Position numbers and translations under genes: made by a program
The notes under the pieces: generated by a model
The model's input: the letters and a program-made list of their open reading frames with translations, nothing else
What the model was told of the DNA's origin: nothing
Databases searched by the model: none
Shown here: piece after piece, positions 24,524 through 32,186 of the stretch
How the letters are laid out: every line of letters starts with the position of its first letter
Position numbering within the stretch: the first letter of the stretch is position 1
Assembly (NCBI RefSeq): GCF_007995215.1
Contig: NZ_VCDK01000006.1
Location: 434,001-498,000, forward strand
Reading direction: 5' to 3'
DNA length: 64,000 nt
Origin: Shimia ponticola
GTDB taxonomy: Bacteria > Pseudomonadota > Alphaproteobacteria > Rhodobacterales > Rhodobacteraceae

Positions 24524-25546
24524 ATGCATCTTGCCCGTTTTCCACGCCTTCATCTGGCGCATTTGCCAACGCCTTTAGAGCCGATGGAGCGGCTTTCGAA
24601 AGAACTTGGCGGGCCCAAGCTTTGGATCAAGAGAGACGACTGCACTGGTGTTTCGACGGGCGGGAACAAGACCCGCAAGCTTGAGTTTCTGTTTGCTGAG
24701 GCAGAAGCCGAAGGTGCAGATATGGTGATGACGCAGGGCGCGACGCAGTCGAACCATGCGCGGCAGACGGCGGCTTTTGCGGCAAAGCTGGGGATGGAGT
24801 GTCATATCCTGCTGGAAGACCGGACCGGCTATAACAATGCGAATTACAACGACAACGGCAACGTATTGCTGGATCACCTGCATGGGGCGACCACGCAGAA
24901 ATTCCCCGGCGGACATGACATGCCGGGCGAAATGGAACGTGCGGCAGAAGCCAAGCGCGCCGAAGGCAAGAAGGTTTATACCATCCCGGGCGGCGGTTCG
25001 AACCCGACAGGTGCGCTGGGCTATGTAAACTGCGCCTTTGAGCTTCTGGGTCAGGCGAATGAACGTTCGCTTAGGATGGATCATATCGTAACCGCCACCG
25101 GGTCATCCGGAACGCAGGCGGGGCTTGTCACCGGACTTGCCGCGATGAATGCCAATATCCCTCTGTTGGGCATTGGGACACGTGCGCCGCAACCCAAGCA
25201 AGAGCAGATGGTGTTTGATCTGGCGGTTAAGACGGCAGAGAAGATCGGGGCTTCTGGTGCTGTGACACGCGAGATGGTGAAGGCCAACACGGATTACGTG
25301 GGCGAGGGCTATGGCCTGCCGACGGAGTCAGGCCTTGAGGCGATCCGGATGTTTGCGGAACTTGAAGGCTTGTTGCTGGATCCGGTGTATTCGGCCAAGG
25401 GCGCGGCTGGCCTTATCGATCTGATCCGCAAGGGCCATTTCGACAAGGACAGCAATGTTGTCTTCCTGCATACTGGCGGCTCGGTCGGTTTGTTTGGCTA
25501 TGACTTTGCCTTTGACCACACGGACCGGCGGGTCAGCATCGGCTAG
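24524..25546 (+). CDS. cuyA: L-cysteate sulfo-lyase / D-cysteine desulfhydrase family
   Basis: A 340-residue PLP enzyme of the ACC deaminase/D-cysteine desulfhydrase family. The PLP lysine is Lys49 in [13 protein letters not shown], the substrate-binding segment is [12 protein letters not shown], and a glycine-rich phosphate cup (TGSSGTQAG) follows. In Ruegeria pomeroyi a close relative, CuyA, cleaves L-cysteate to pyruvate, sulfite and ammonia. ATG at 24524 with AGGAG eight bases upstream. Closeness to the taurine and sulfite genes and the divergent LysR favour CuyA; D-cysteine desulfhydrase is the alternative. The racemase-like gene follows nine bases later. Confidence 0.75.
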   Translation: MHLARFPRLHLAHLPTPLEPMERLSKELGGPKLWIKRDDCTGVSTGGNKTRKLEFLFAEAEAEGADMVMTQGATQSNHARQTAAFAAKLGMECHILLEDRTGYNNANYNDNGNVLLDHLHGATTQKFPGGHDMPGEMERAAEAKRAEGKKVYTIPGGGSNPTGALGYVNCAFELLGQANERSLRMDHIVTATGSSGTQAGLVTGLAAMNANIPLLGIGTRAPQPKQEQMVFDLAVKTAEKIGASGAVTREMVKANTDYVGEGYGLPTESGLEAIRMFAELEGLLLDPVYSAKGAAGLIDLIRKGHFDKDSNVVFLHTGGSVGLFGYDFAFDHTDRRVSIG

Positions 25547-25555
25547 GAGAGCATC

Positions 25556-26236
25556 GTGCGCACAATCGGCGTTCTGGGCGGCATGGGGCCAGAGGCGACC
25601 ATTGCGCTGATGGCGCGTGTGGTAGCGGCAGTGGACGCCAGCGATGACGCCGATCATATTCCGCTGATTGTGGATCAAAACACGCAGGTGCCGTCACGCA
25701 TCAAGGCGTTGATCGAAGGGACGGGGGAGAGCCCCGGTCCGGTGCTGGGCGAGATGGCTGCACGGTTGGAGGCGGCTGGTGCCGAAGCGCTCGTCATGGC
25801 GTGCAACACCGCGCATCACTATGCGGATGCGATCACCAGTCGGGCCGGCATTCCGTTTCTGAACATAGTTGATCTCTCGGTGCGGGCTGCCGTTGCGCGC
25901 AGCGACGGGGCGATTGGCGTTCTGGCCTCTCCGGCTGTTGCGCAGGTTGGGTTATATGACGACGTCGTGCAGGCGGCTGGTCGAGAGATTTTGCATCCGG
26001 ACGGCGATGCCGCCTTGGCGGTGATTAAGGCGGTGAAGGCTGAGGGGCCAACTGCGGATGCTGCGCGGGCGTTGGAAGCTGTGGCGCAGGGCTTGGCGGA
26101 GAAAGGCGCTGCGACGCAGATCGTTGCCTGTACCGAGTATTCATTGCTGCTGGAGCAGATTTATGTGCCGGATGTGACGCTGATTGACGCGATGGATGTG
26201 CTGGTGGACGAAATCGTCGCGTTTGCCAAAGGCTGA
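25556..26236 (+). CDS. aspartate/glutamate racemase-family protein
   Basis: A 226-residue cofactor-independent racemase-type protein. The two catalytic cysteine motifs are visible: LVMACNTAHHY (about residue 82) and IVACTEYSLLL (about 190). The N-terminal GVLGGMGPEAT is family-typical. It starts with GTG at 25556 after GGAGA, nine bases behind the cuyA-like gene, so they share a transcript. Because cysteate is the sulfonate analogue of aspartate, a role in interconverting D- and L-cysteate for the lyase is attractive, but is inference. Aspartate racemase is the default assignment. Confidence 0.85.
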   Translation: MRTIGVLGGMGPEATIALMARVVAAVDASDDADHIPLIVDQNTQVPSRIKALIEGTGESPGPVLGEMAARLEAAGAEALVMACNTAHHYADAITSRAGIPFLNIVDLSVRAAVARSDGAIGVLASPAVAQVGLYDDVVQAAGREILHPDGDAALAVIKAVKAEGPTADAARALEAVAQGLAEKGAATQIVACTEYSLLLEQIYVPDVTLIDAMDVLVDEIVAFAKG

Positions 26237-26248
26237 GCCTGTTTGAGA

Positions 26249-26357
26249 GGGCGTGCCCGCCCGCCTCCCTTCTGCGCGCTTTGCGCTTGAACCCAAGGGG
26301 GCGCGCACCTTGCGGTGCGCGTACCTCCGGTGGAAGTTTTTTCAGCAAGAAGAATAG
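26249..26357 (+). repeat. dispersed 3'-end hairpin element, copy C
   Basis: Follows the racemase gene. It contains CCCGCCCGCCTCCCTTCT, a weak first hairpin (GCGC-based, about 26273-26288), the linker ACCCAAGGGGGC, an exact eight-base stem CGCGCACC/GGTGCGCG (26302-26321), then ACCTCCGGTGGAAGTTTTTTC. It aligns throughout with copy A in opposite genomic orientation. It may terminate transcription. Confidence 0.7.
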
Positions 26358-26390
26358 GGGGCGGAGCCGTTCGCCCACTTATATCTTTGA

Positions 26391-27956
26391 TCAGACGTCT
26401 TTGTAGCTGACGTCTTTTTCGTCGTAGCCGACGTCGGTTTGTTCGCGGCGTACGATCAGGCGGTTCAGCGCGTTGACGTAGGCTTTGGCGCTGGCGACAA
26501 CCGTGTCAGTGTCGGCTGACTGACCCGTTGCGATACGGCCTTCTTCGTTCATGCGCACGCTGACGGTGGCTTGGGCATCGGTGCCTTGGGTCACTGCGTG
26601 GACCTGATAAAGCTCCAGCCGCGCGTTGTGTGGGAACAGCATCTTGACCGCGTTGAAGGTCGCATCGACTGGGCCGTCGCCGGTGGCGTCGATGGATTTG
26701 TCTTCGCCGTCGATTTCGAGCGTCAACTCTGCCTCTTGCGGGCCGTCGGTGCCGCAAACAACGCGCAGGCGTTTGACCTTCAGATACTCGTTTTGATCAT
26801 CTGCGGCTTCGTCACGCATCAGCGCGATCAGGTCCTCGTCAAAGACTTCCTTTTTGCGGTCGGCCAGAGCCTTCATCCGGACAAAGAGGTCGTTCAACTG
26901 GTTGTCGCCCAGATCATAGCCCAACTCGTCCATCTTGGCGCGCAGCGCGGCGCGGCCAGAATGTTTGCCCAAGGGCAGGGAGGTGCCGGACAGACCGATA
27001 TCCTCTGGGCGCATAATCTCGAAGTTTTCGCGGTTCTTCAGCATCCCGTCTTGGTGGATACCGCTTTCATGGGCAAAGGCGTTCTTGCCGACGATGGCCT
27101 TGTTTGGCTGAACGAGGAAGCCAGAGACGGTCGAGACGCGGCGCGAGATTGCCATGATCTTGGTCGTGTCCACGTTGGTGTGGAAAGGCATGATGTCAGA
27201 ACGCGTTTTCATCGCCATCACGACCTCTTCTAGCGCCGTGTTACCCGCGCGTTCGCCCAGGCCGTTGATCGTACATTCGATCTGACGCGCGCCACCTTCG
27301 ACAGCGGCGAGGGAGTTGGCCGTCGCCATGCCCAGATCGTTGTGACAGTGGGTGGCAAAGATCACGTCTTCTCCGCCTTCGCATTCCGCGATCAAACGGC
27401 GGATCAGGTCTGCGGATTCAACAGGGGCGGTGTAGCCGACGGTGTCCGGGATATTGATGGTGCTCGCGCCTGCCTTGATCGCAATCTCCACCACGCGTTT
27501 CAGGTAGTCCCACTCGGTCCGCGTCGCATCCATGGGCGACCACTGCACGTTGTCACACAGGTTGCGGGCGTGAGTGACCGTGTCGTGGATGCGTTCGGCC
27601 ATTTCGTCCTGTGTCAGGTTCGGGATGGCGCGGTGCAGGGGTGAGGTGCCGATAAAGGTGTGAATGCGGGGCTTGCCTGCGTTCTTCACGGCCTCCCAGC
27701 AGCGGTCGATATCTTTGAAATTCGCGCGGGACAGGCCGCAGATCACGGCATCTTTCGATCGGCGGGCAATTTCGGAGACAGCGTTGAAGTCGCCTTCGGA
27801 GGCAATGGGAAACCCTGCCTCGATGATGTCGACGCCCATGTCGTCCAGCATTTCGGCGATTTCGAGTTTTTCTTCGTGGGTCATCGTCGCGCCGGGGCTT
27901 TGTTCGCCGTCGCGCAGGGTGGTGTCGAAGATGACGACGCGGTCAGTCGTGGTCAT
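26391..27956 (-). CDS. leuA: 2-isopropylmalate synthase
   Basis: A 521-residue enzyme of leucine biosynthesis that condenses 2-oxoisovalerate with acetyl-CoA. The N-terminal TIM barrel starts VVIFDTTLRDGEQSPGATM (metal-binding Asp and catalytic Arg), with the metal HxH motif in FATHCHNDLGMATANS. The C-terminal LeuA regulatory domain (about 390-500) binds leucine for feedback inhibition. ATG at 27956 follows a TAGGAA sequence. The small cupin gene lies ten bases upstream on the same strand. Length and domain order are normal. No leader peptide or riboswitch was seen upstream. Confidence 0.95.
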   Translation of the reverse strand: MTTTDRVVIFDTTLRDGEQSPGATMTHEEKLEIAEMLDDMGVDIIEAGFPIASEGDFNAVSEIARRSKDAVICGLSRANFKDIDRCWEAVKNAGKPRIHTFIGTSPLHRAIPNLTQDEMAERIHDTVTHARNLCDNVQWSPMDATRTEWDYLKRVVEIAIKAGASTINIPDTVGYTAPVESADLIRRLIAECEGGEDVIFATHCHNDLGMATANSLAAVEGGARQIECTINGLGERAGNTALEEVVMAMKTRSDIMPFHTNVDTTKIMAISRRVSTVSGFLVQPNKAIVGKNAFAHESGIHQDGMLKNRENFEIMRPEDIGLSGTSLPLGKHSGRAALRAKMDELGYDLGDNQLNDLFVRMKALADRKKEVFDEDLIALMRDEAADDQNEYLKVKRLRVVCGTDGPQEAELTLEIDGEDKSIDATGDGPVDATFNAVKMLFPHNARLELYQVHAVTQGTDAQATVSVRMNEEGRIATGQSADTDTVVASAKAYVNALNRLIVRREQTDVGYDEKDVSYKDV

Positions 27957-27966
27957 GGCATTATTC

Positions 27967-28323
27967 CTAGATATGGTCTTTGGCGGCGGGTGGTTGTCCG
28001 CTGTCGCCTGTATTGGGTTCCCCTGCCGGTTCGATCAGCAGGACATGGCATTCTTCTACCGCGCGCGGACGGTGGACAGCCTGCGCCGGGACAACGCAAA
28101 GCTCGCCCGCGCGCACCCGTAGCGGGTCACCATCCTCGCGGTCCATGAACATCTCGCCCTTGAGGACGAGAAAGAAATCGTCGGTGTCGTCGTGTTTGTG
28201 GAACGGAAACTCACCTTGGAATTTCACGACCATCACGTCATTGCCATTGTAGCTGGCGACGACCTTTGGGTCCCAGTGGGTATCAAACAAGGCCAGCTTG
28301 TCAGCCAGATTGATCGTTTGCAT
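27967..28323 (-). CDS. small cupin-domain protein upstream of leuA
   Basis: A 118-residue single-domain cupin. Motif 1 is FPFHKHDDTDDFFLVLKGEM and motif 2 is the PAQAVHRPRA segment, giving His residues suitable for one metal ion. It could be a metal-dependent isomerase or dioxygenase, or a sensor. ATG at 28323 is chosen since the similarity begins at MQTINLADKL; the ribosome site is weak. It ends ten bases before leuA and is probably co-transcribed, though there is no known link with leucine synthesis. The substrate is unknown. Confidence 0.8.
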   Translation of the reverse strand: MQTINLADKLALFDTHWDPKVVASYNGNDVMVVKFQGEFPFHKHDDTDDFFLVLKGEMFMDREDGDPLRVRAGELCVVPAQAVHRPRAVEECHVLLIEPAGEPNTGDSGQPPAAKDHI

Positions 28324-28514
28324 GTCGGGTATCTTTGCTTGGGTCTGTTCGGGTTCGGCGCTGTTCCTGACTGAGCGGACGCGCCGAAGGGCACGCTCAG
28401 GAGCGGCTAAGAAGAAGACCCAGTAGGGCGCGGAGTGCAATACGCTGCGTCATGCGGATGTTATTGCGCATGTCGTGGCGTTTGGGAACCGGAAAAATTC
28501 GCCGCGCTTGCAGT

Positions 28515-29285
28515 CTAGAACATGAGGCATGCGTCGCCGGACTCATCAGGCGCGGTTGTGCGGACGCCGGGCAGGTAGTCGAACACAGCCAGAAGCGAGC
28601 CTCCGTCAAAGCCCACCCACATGGTGCCTGTGTCGGCCTGAATGGCGATACCCTCTGCGTCGCGACCATAGGCCGACAGAGGCACGATGCTAACCAAGGT
28701 ACCGTCAGGCGCAAATTCAAAGATCGAGTTGCTGCCCTCGTTATCGTCGACGACATAAAGCGCGCCGGTGCGGCGGTCACGCGCGATGCCCTGTGGTTCG
28801 ACCATGGGCGGCGACATTTCAAAACCGCGGATTTCCCAGATCAGGTCACCGGTTCGTGTTTCGGCCCAGACGCGGGCGTCGTCATCCTGTGTCATGATCA
28901 GCGAACCGTCTGGGCGCGCGATCAGGCCTTCCACATCCCATGTGGGGGTCTTCAGGCGGAATTTGTCGCCGATGGGGTCGCCGTCTTTGGTTAGCCGTTG
29001 GAAGCCACCGAACCCGTCCGAGATCAAGAGATTGTCGCCATCGGTGCTTATGGCCTTGGCGGTGAAAAGGTCTGTCTCAAACCTGCGGGTAATGTCGCCG
29101 GTCGGACCAAGCAGCGCGATCTCACGGCCTTCATTCACGATCCAGAGGCCGCAGAGGGAGGCGTCGAAGTGAAGTGACGAAGGGCGGTGCATCTGGACCG
29201 CGTCGCGCAGGGTCAGTTCAAGCGCTGAACCAAGGGTTGGTATCACGCAGAGCAAGCTTACGATGAGGCGGTAAAAGAAAGCCAT
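28515..29285 (-). CDS. secreted beta-propeller-like protein
   Basis: A 256-residue exported protein; residues 1-20 (MAFFYRLIVSLLCVIPTLGS) form a signal peptide. The rest consists of repeated strand units with motifs such as GDNLLISDGFGGFQRL, LIARPDGSLIMTQDD and GALYVVDDNEGSNSIFEF, as in SMP-30/SdiA-regulated or esterase-like propellers. Two late acidic motifs (YGRDAEGIAIQ and WVGFDGG) suggest calcium sites. The enzymatic role is unknown. ATG at 29285 is favoured by the signal peptide; the alternative at 29336 would bury it. It is divergent from the SDR gene. Confidence 0.72.
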   Translation of the reverse strand: MAFFYRLIVSLLCVIPTLGSALELTLRDAVQMHRPSSLHFDASLCGLWIVNEGREIALLGPTGDITRRFETDLFTAKAISTDGDNLLISDGFGGFQRLTKDGDPIGDKFRLKTPTWDVEGLIARPDGSLIMTQDDDARVWAETRTGDLIWEIRGFEMSPPMVEPQGIARDRRTGALYVVDDNEGSNSIFEFAPDGTLVSIVPLSAYGRDAEGIAIQADTGTMWVGFDGGSLLAVFDYLPGVRTTAPDESGDACLMF

Positions 29286-29370
29286 CCCACAGAAATGGAG
29301 CACGACGCTTTGGCGGCAATAGTCGCGGCGCGCCATTGAGCCGAGCGCGGCTCAGGCTAGGTCGGCGTCA

Positions 29371-30033
29371 ATGAAGAATGTTTTGGTGATCGGCGCGTCG
29401 GGTGGAATTGGCTCGGCGTTTGTAGCGGAACTCGGGCGGCGCGGCGCGGCAGTGACCGGTATGTCCCGGTCTGCGGATGGGCTGGATATGGCTGATGCGG
29501 CGAGTATTGAGCGCGTTCTGGGCGCCTTGCCGGGCGACTATGACGGTGTGATCGTCGCGACAGGCAAGCTTGATGGCGCGGGCAATGCGCCAGAGAAATC
29601 GCTTAAGGCTTTGGAAGCCGAAGCGATGCTGGACCAGTTTCAGATAAACTGCGTGGGGCCTGCGATGGTCCTGAAATTGCTGCCGTCTCTGCTGACGCGG
29701 GACGAACCGTCCTGGGTTGGGGTTTTGTCGGCGCGTGTGGGGTCTATCGGGGATAACGGTTTGGGCGGTTGGTATTCTTATCGCACGGCGAAGGCCGCGC
29801 TGAACCAGATGGTCCACGGCGCAGCGATTGAAATTGCCCGAACACATCCGCAGGCGATCCTTGCCGCGCTACATCCCGGCACCGTCGCGACGCAATTCAC
29901 CAGCGGGTTCACAGGGCGGGACAAATTGGAACCGGCGCAATCTGCGGCGCGTTTGATCGACGTGCTTAGCGGGCTTGGACCACAGGACAGCGGCACATTC
30001 CGCGATTGGAAAGGGGAGGTTGTGCCATGGTGA
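29371..30033 (+). CDS. short-chain dehydrogenase/reductase
   Basis: A 220-residue SDR. The cofactor motif is VIGASGGIGSAFVAEL at the N-terminus, and the catalytic Tyr-x3-Lys is YSYRTAKAALN, with the serine in VLSARVGSIG. It resembles the CsgA/C-factor-like subgroup. The PGTVATQFTSGF segment is typical. The NAD(P)-dependent substrate is unknown. It overlaps the photolyase gene by seven bases, so they are co-expressed; SDR genes next to CryB/PhrB photolyase genes suggest a shared stress or light response, not a known pathway. Confidence 0.88.
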   Translation: MKNVLVIGASGGIGSAFVAELGRRGAAVTGMSRSADGLDMADAASIERVLGALPGDYDGVIVATGKLDGAGNAPEKSLKALEAEAMLDQFQINCVGPAMVLKLLPSLLTRDEPSWVGVLSARVGSIGDNGLGGWYSYRTAKAALNQMVHGAAIEIARTHPQAILAALHPGTVATQFTSGFTGRDKLEPAQSAARLIDVLSGLGPQDSGTFRDWKGEVVPW

Positions 30034-31532
30034 AACTGGTTCTGGTGCTGGGGGATCAGCTGTCGCCAAACATCGCCGCGTTGAAGGCTGCGGACAAAGA
30101 CACCGACGTCGTTGTGATGGCCGAGGTCGGGGATGAGGCATCCTATGTCCCCCATCACCCCAAGAAAATCGCCTTTATCTTTGCTGCCATGCGCAAGTTC
30201 GCGCAGCGGCTGCGCGATGATGGCTGGACGGTTGAGTACAAGAAGCTGGATGATGACGGCTCGGACAGCATCTGTGGCGAGCTCATGCGCCACTATAAAA
30301 CCCATGACGCGGATGGCGTGATCGCCACGGAACCCGGCGAGTTCCGGTTGATCGAAGCGCTGCAGAACTGCCCGGTAAAGGTCGACATCCTTGAAGACGA
30401 TCGCTTCATCTCCACCCACAAGGAATTCGAGGAGTGGGCCAAGGGGCGCAAGCAGTTGCGGATGGAGTATTTCTATCGCGACATGCGCCGCAAAACCGGG
30501 CTGCTGATGGATGGCGACGATCCGGAAGGCGGCAAGTGGAACTTTGACCACGATAATCGAAAGCCTGCCTCAGACGACCTCTTTAAAGAAGGGCCATTGC
30601 GGCATGAGCCGGATGAGGTGACGCGCGAGGTGCTGGGTCTTGTGGCCTCACGGTTTGACAACAACTTTGGCGATCTGGAGCCGTTCTGGTTTGCAACGGA
30701 TGTCGACGGCGCTGAGGCGGTCGCAGACTATTTTGTAGAAAAGCTGCTGCCGACATTTGGTGACTATCAGGATGCGATGGTGGCGAATGATCGGTTCCTC
30801 TATCACTCGCTTGTTTCGCTATACATCCACGTTGGGCTGCTGGACCCTTTGGATATCTGCCGTCGCGTGGAAAAAGCTTACAAAGATGGCCACGCGCCAA
30901 TCAACGCGGCGGAGGGGTATATCCGTCAGATCATTGGATGGCGTGAATACATGCGGGGTATCTATTTCCTCGAAGGGCCGGATTACCCAAACCGCAACGC
31001 GCTGAACCATCAACGCAAGCTGCCGGGGTTCTATTGGTCCGGCGAAACCGAAATGGCCTGTCTGAGCCACGCGATCACGGCGACTAAGGAAGAAGGCTAT
31101 GCCCACCACATCCAACGGCTGATGGTGACGGGGAACTTCGCCTTGTTGGCTGGCATAAACCCCCAAGAGATCGCGGAGTGGTATCTGGCTGTCTATGTCG
31201 ACGCCTATGAATGGGTCGAGGCACCGAATGTCATTGGCATGAGCCAGTTTGCCGACGGCGGGATCGTTGGCTCAAAACCTTACGTTTCATCGGGCGCGTA
31301 TATCAATAAGATGAGCGATTACTGCAAAGGCTGCCACTACTCGGTGACAAAGAAGACCGGAGAAAAAGCCTGTCCATTCAATCTGCTCTATTGGCATTTC
31401 ATGGACCGGCACCGCGAACGGTTTTCCAAGAACCCGCGCATGGCGCAAATGTATGCAACGTGGGATCGGATGGACGAAGACCGCCGCAAAACTGTGCTAA
31501 GTGAAGCGGATTCTTTTCTAAACTCTTTGTGA
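30027..31532 (+). CDS. phrB: iron-sulfur (6-4) photolyase / cryptochrome, CryB-PhrB type
   Basis: A 501-residue FeS-BCP-family photolyase starting MVKLVLVLGDQLSP. The four cluster cysteines are at 345 (EMACLSH), 433 and 436 (YCKGCHY) and 449 (KACPFN). Their spacing (88, 3, 13) is the same as I recall for Agrobacterium PhrB. It should bind FAD and a ribolumazine antenna and repair (6-4) photoproducts under blue light, or act as a photoreceptor like CryB. ATG at 30027 with GGGGAGG upstream, overlapping the SDR stop. Placing next to heme oxygenase and bacteriophytochrome suggests a light-response cluster. Confidence 0.93.
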   Translation: MVKLVLVLGDQLSPNIAALKAADKDTDVVVMAEVGDEASYVPHHPKKIAFIFAAMRKFAQRLRDDGWTVEYKKLDDDGSDSICGELMRHYKTHDADGVIATEPGEFRLIEALQNCPVKVDILEDDRFISTHKEFEEWAKGRKQLRMEYFYRDMRRKTGLLMDGDDPEGGKWNFDHDNRKPASDDLFKEGPLRHEPDEVTREVLGLVASRFDNNFGDLEPFWFATDVDGAEAVADYFVEKLLPTFGDYQDAMVANDRFLYHSLVSLYIHVGLLDPLDICRRVEKAYKDGHAPINAAEGYIRQIIGWREYMRGIYFLEGPDYPNRNALNHQRKLPGFYWSGETEMACLSHAITATKEEGYAHHIQRLMVTGNFALLAGINPQEIAEWYLAVYVDAYEWVEAPNVIGMSQFADGGIVGSKPYVSSGAYINKMSDYCKGCHYSVTKKTGEKACPFNLLYWHFMDRHRERFSKNPRMAQMYATWDRMDEDRRKTVLSEADSFLNSL

Positions 31533-31622
31533 ACGCACATTTTTTACGCAACTCGCTTGCCGCACTCCTCTGACGGTTTAATTGTCTCGGCATTGATTTT
31601 CTGGCGAAACGGGGAGTGTTCA

Positions 31623-32186
31623 ATGGAAATCACAAACCTCCGGGTTCGCTTGCGCCATGATCTTTCTCAGGCGCATCAGACACTTGATGATCTGGTTTCC
31701 ACTTTTGACCTCGCAACGTACCAGGGTTTTGCCGCGTTTCTGTTGATGCACGAAGCGGGATTTCGGGCCATTGGCGGCAGCGCAATAGGTCGGGATCGGT
31801 CGATGGTGTTTGACCTGCAAGATCGTGCAGCGCGGGACCTCAAGACACTGGGTCTCGCTCCTTTGGCACGTCCCCAAGACACCAAAGCTGAATACGCGCC
31901 AGAGGCAGTAACCTATGTGGTCGGCGGCTCGCGTTTGGGTAGCAAGGTCTTGCGCAAACGGTGGGCGCGGTCGGATGACGTGCGTGTGCGCGCGGCGGTG
32001 TCATATTTCGCGGCTCCAAGTTACGCGGACACATGGCGTGAATTCGTTGACGTGGCAGGCCGCGAGCCTTCACAAACTGGCCGAGCATCTCGGATCGTGG
32101 CCGATGCACAGCGGTTGTTTGAGCTCTTCGCCAGCCTCGCGCGCATCAGTGACCCTACTGGGGGCGTTGAAAGGACGTCGGCATGA
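31623..32186 (+). CDS. bphO: biliverdin-producing heme oxygenase
   Basis: A 187-residue protein of the bacterial heme oxygenase family. The likely heme-ligand histidine is His18 in LSQAHQTLDDL. The VTYVVGGSRLGSKVL segment near residue 100 matches the distal helix glycine-rich motif of BphO-type enzymes. It opens heme to biliverdin, the chromophore of the phytochrome encoded next. ATG at 31623 follows GGGGAG. It overlaps bphP by ATGA (32183-32186), so chromophore and apoprotein are made together. The 90-base gap upstream probably holds the promoter. Confidence 0.93.
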   Translation: MEITNLRVRLRHDLSQAHQTLDDLVSTFDLATYQGFAAFLLMHEAGFRAIGGSAIGRDRSMVFDLQDRAARDLKTLGLAPLARPQDTKAEYAPEAVTYVVGGSRLGSKVLRKRWARSDDVRVRAAVSYFAAPSYADTWREFVDVAGREPSQTGRASRIVADAQRLFELFASLARISDPTGGVERTSA

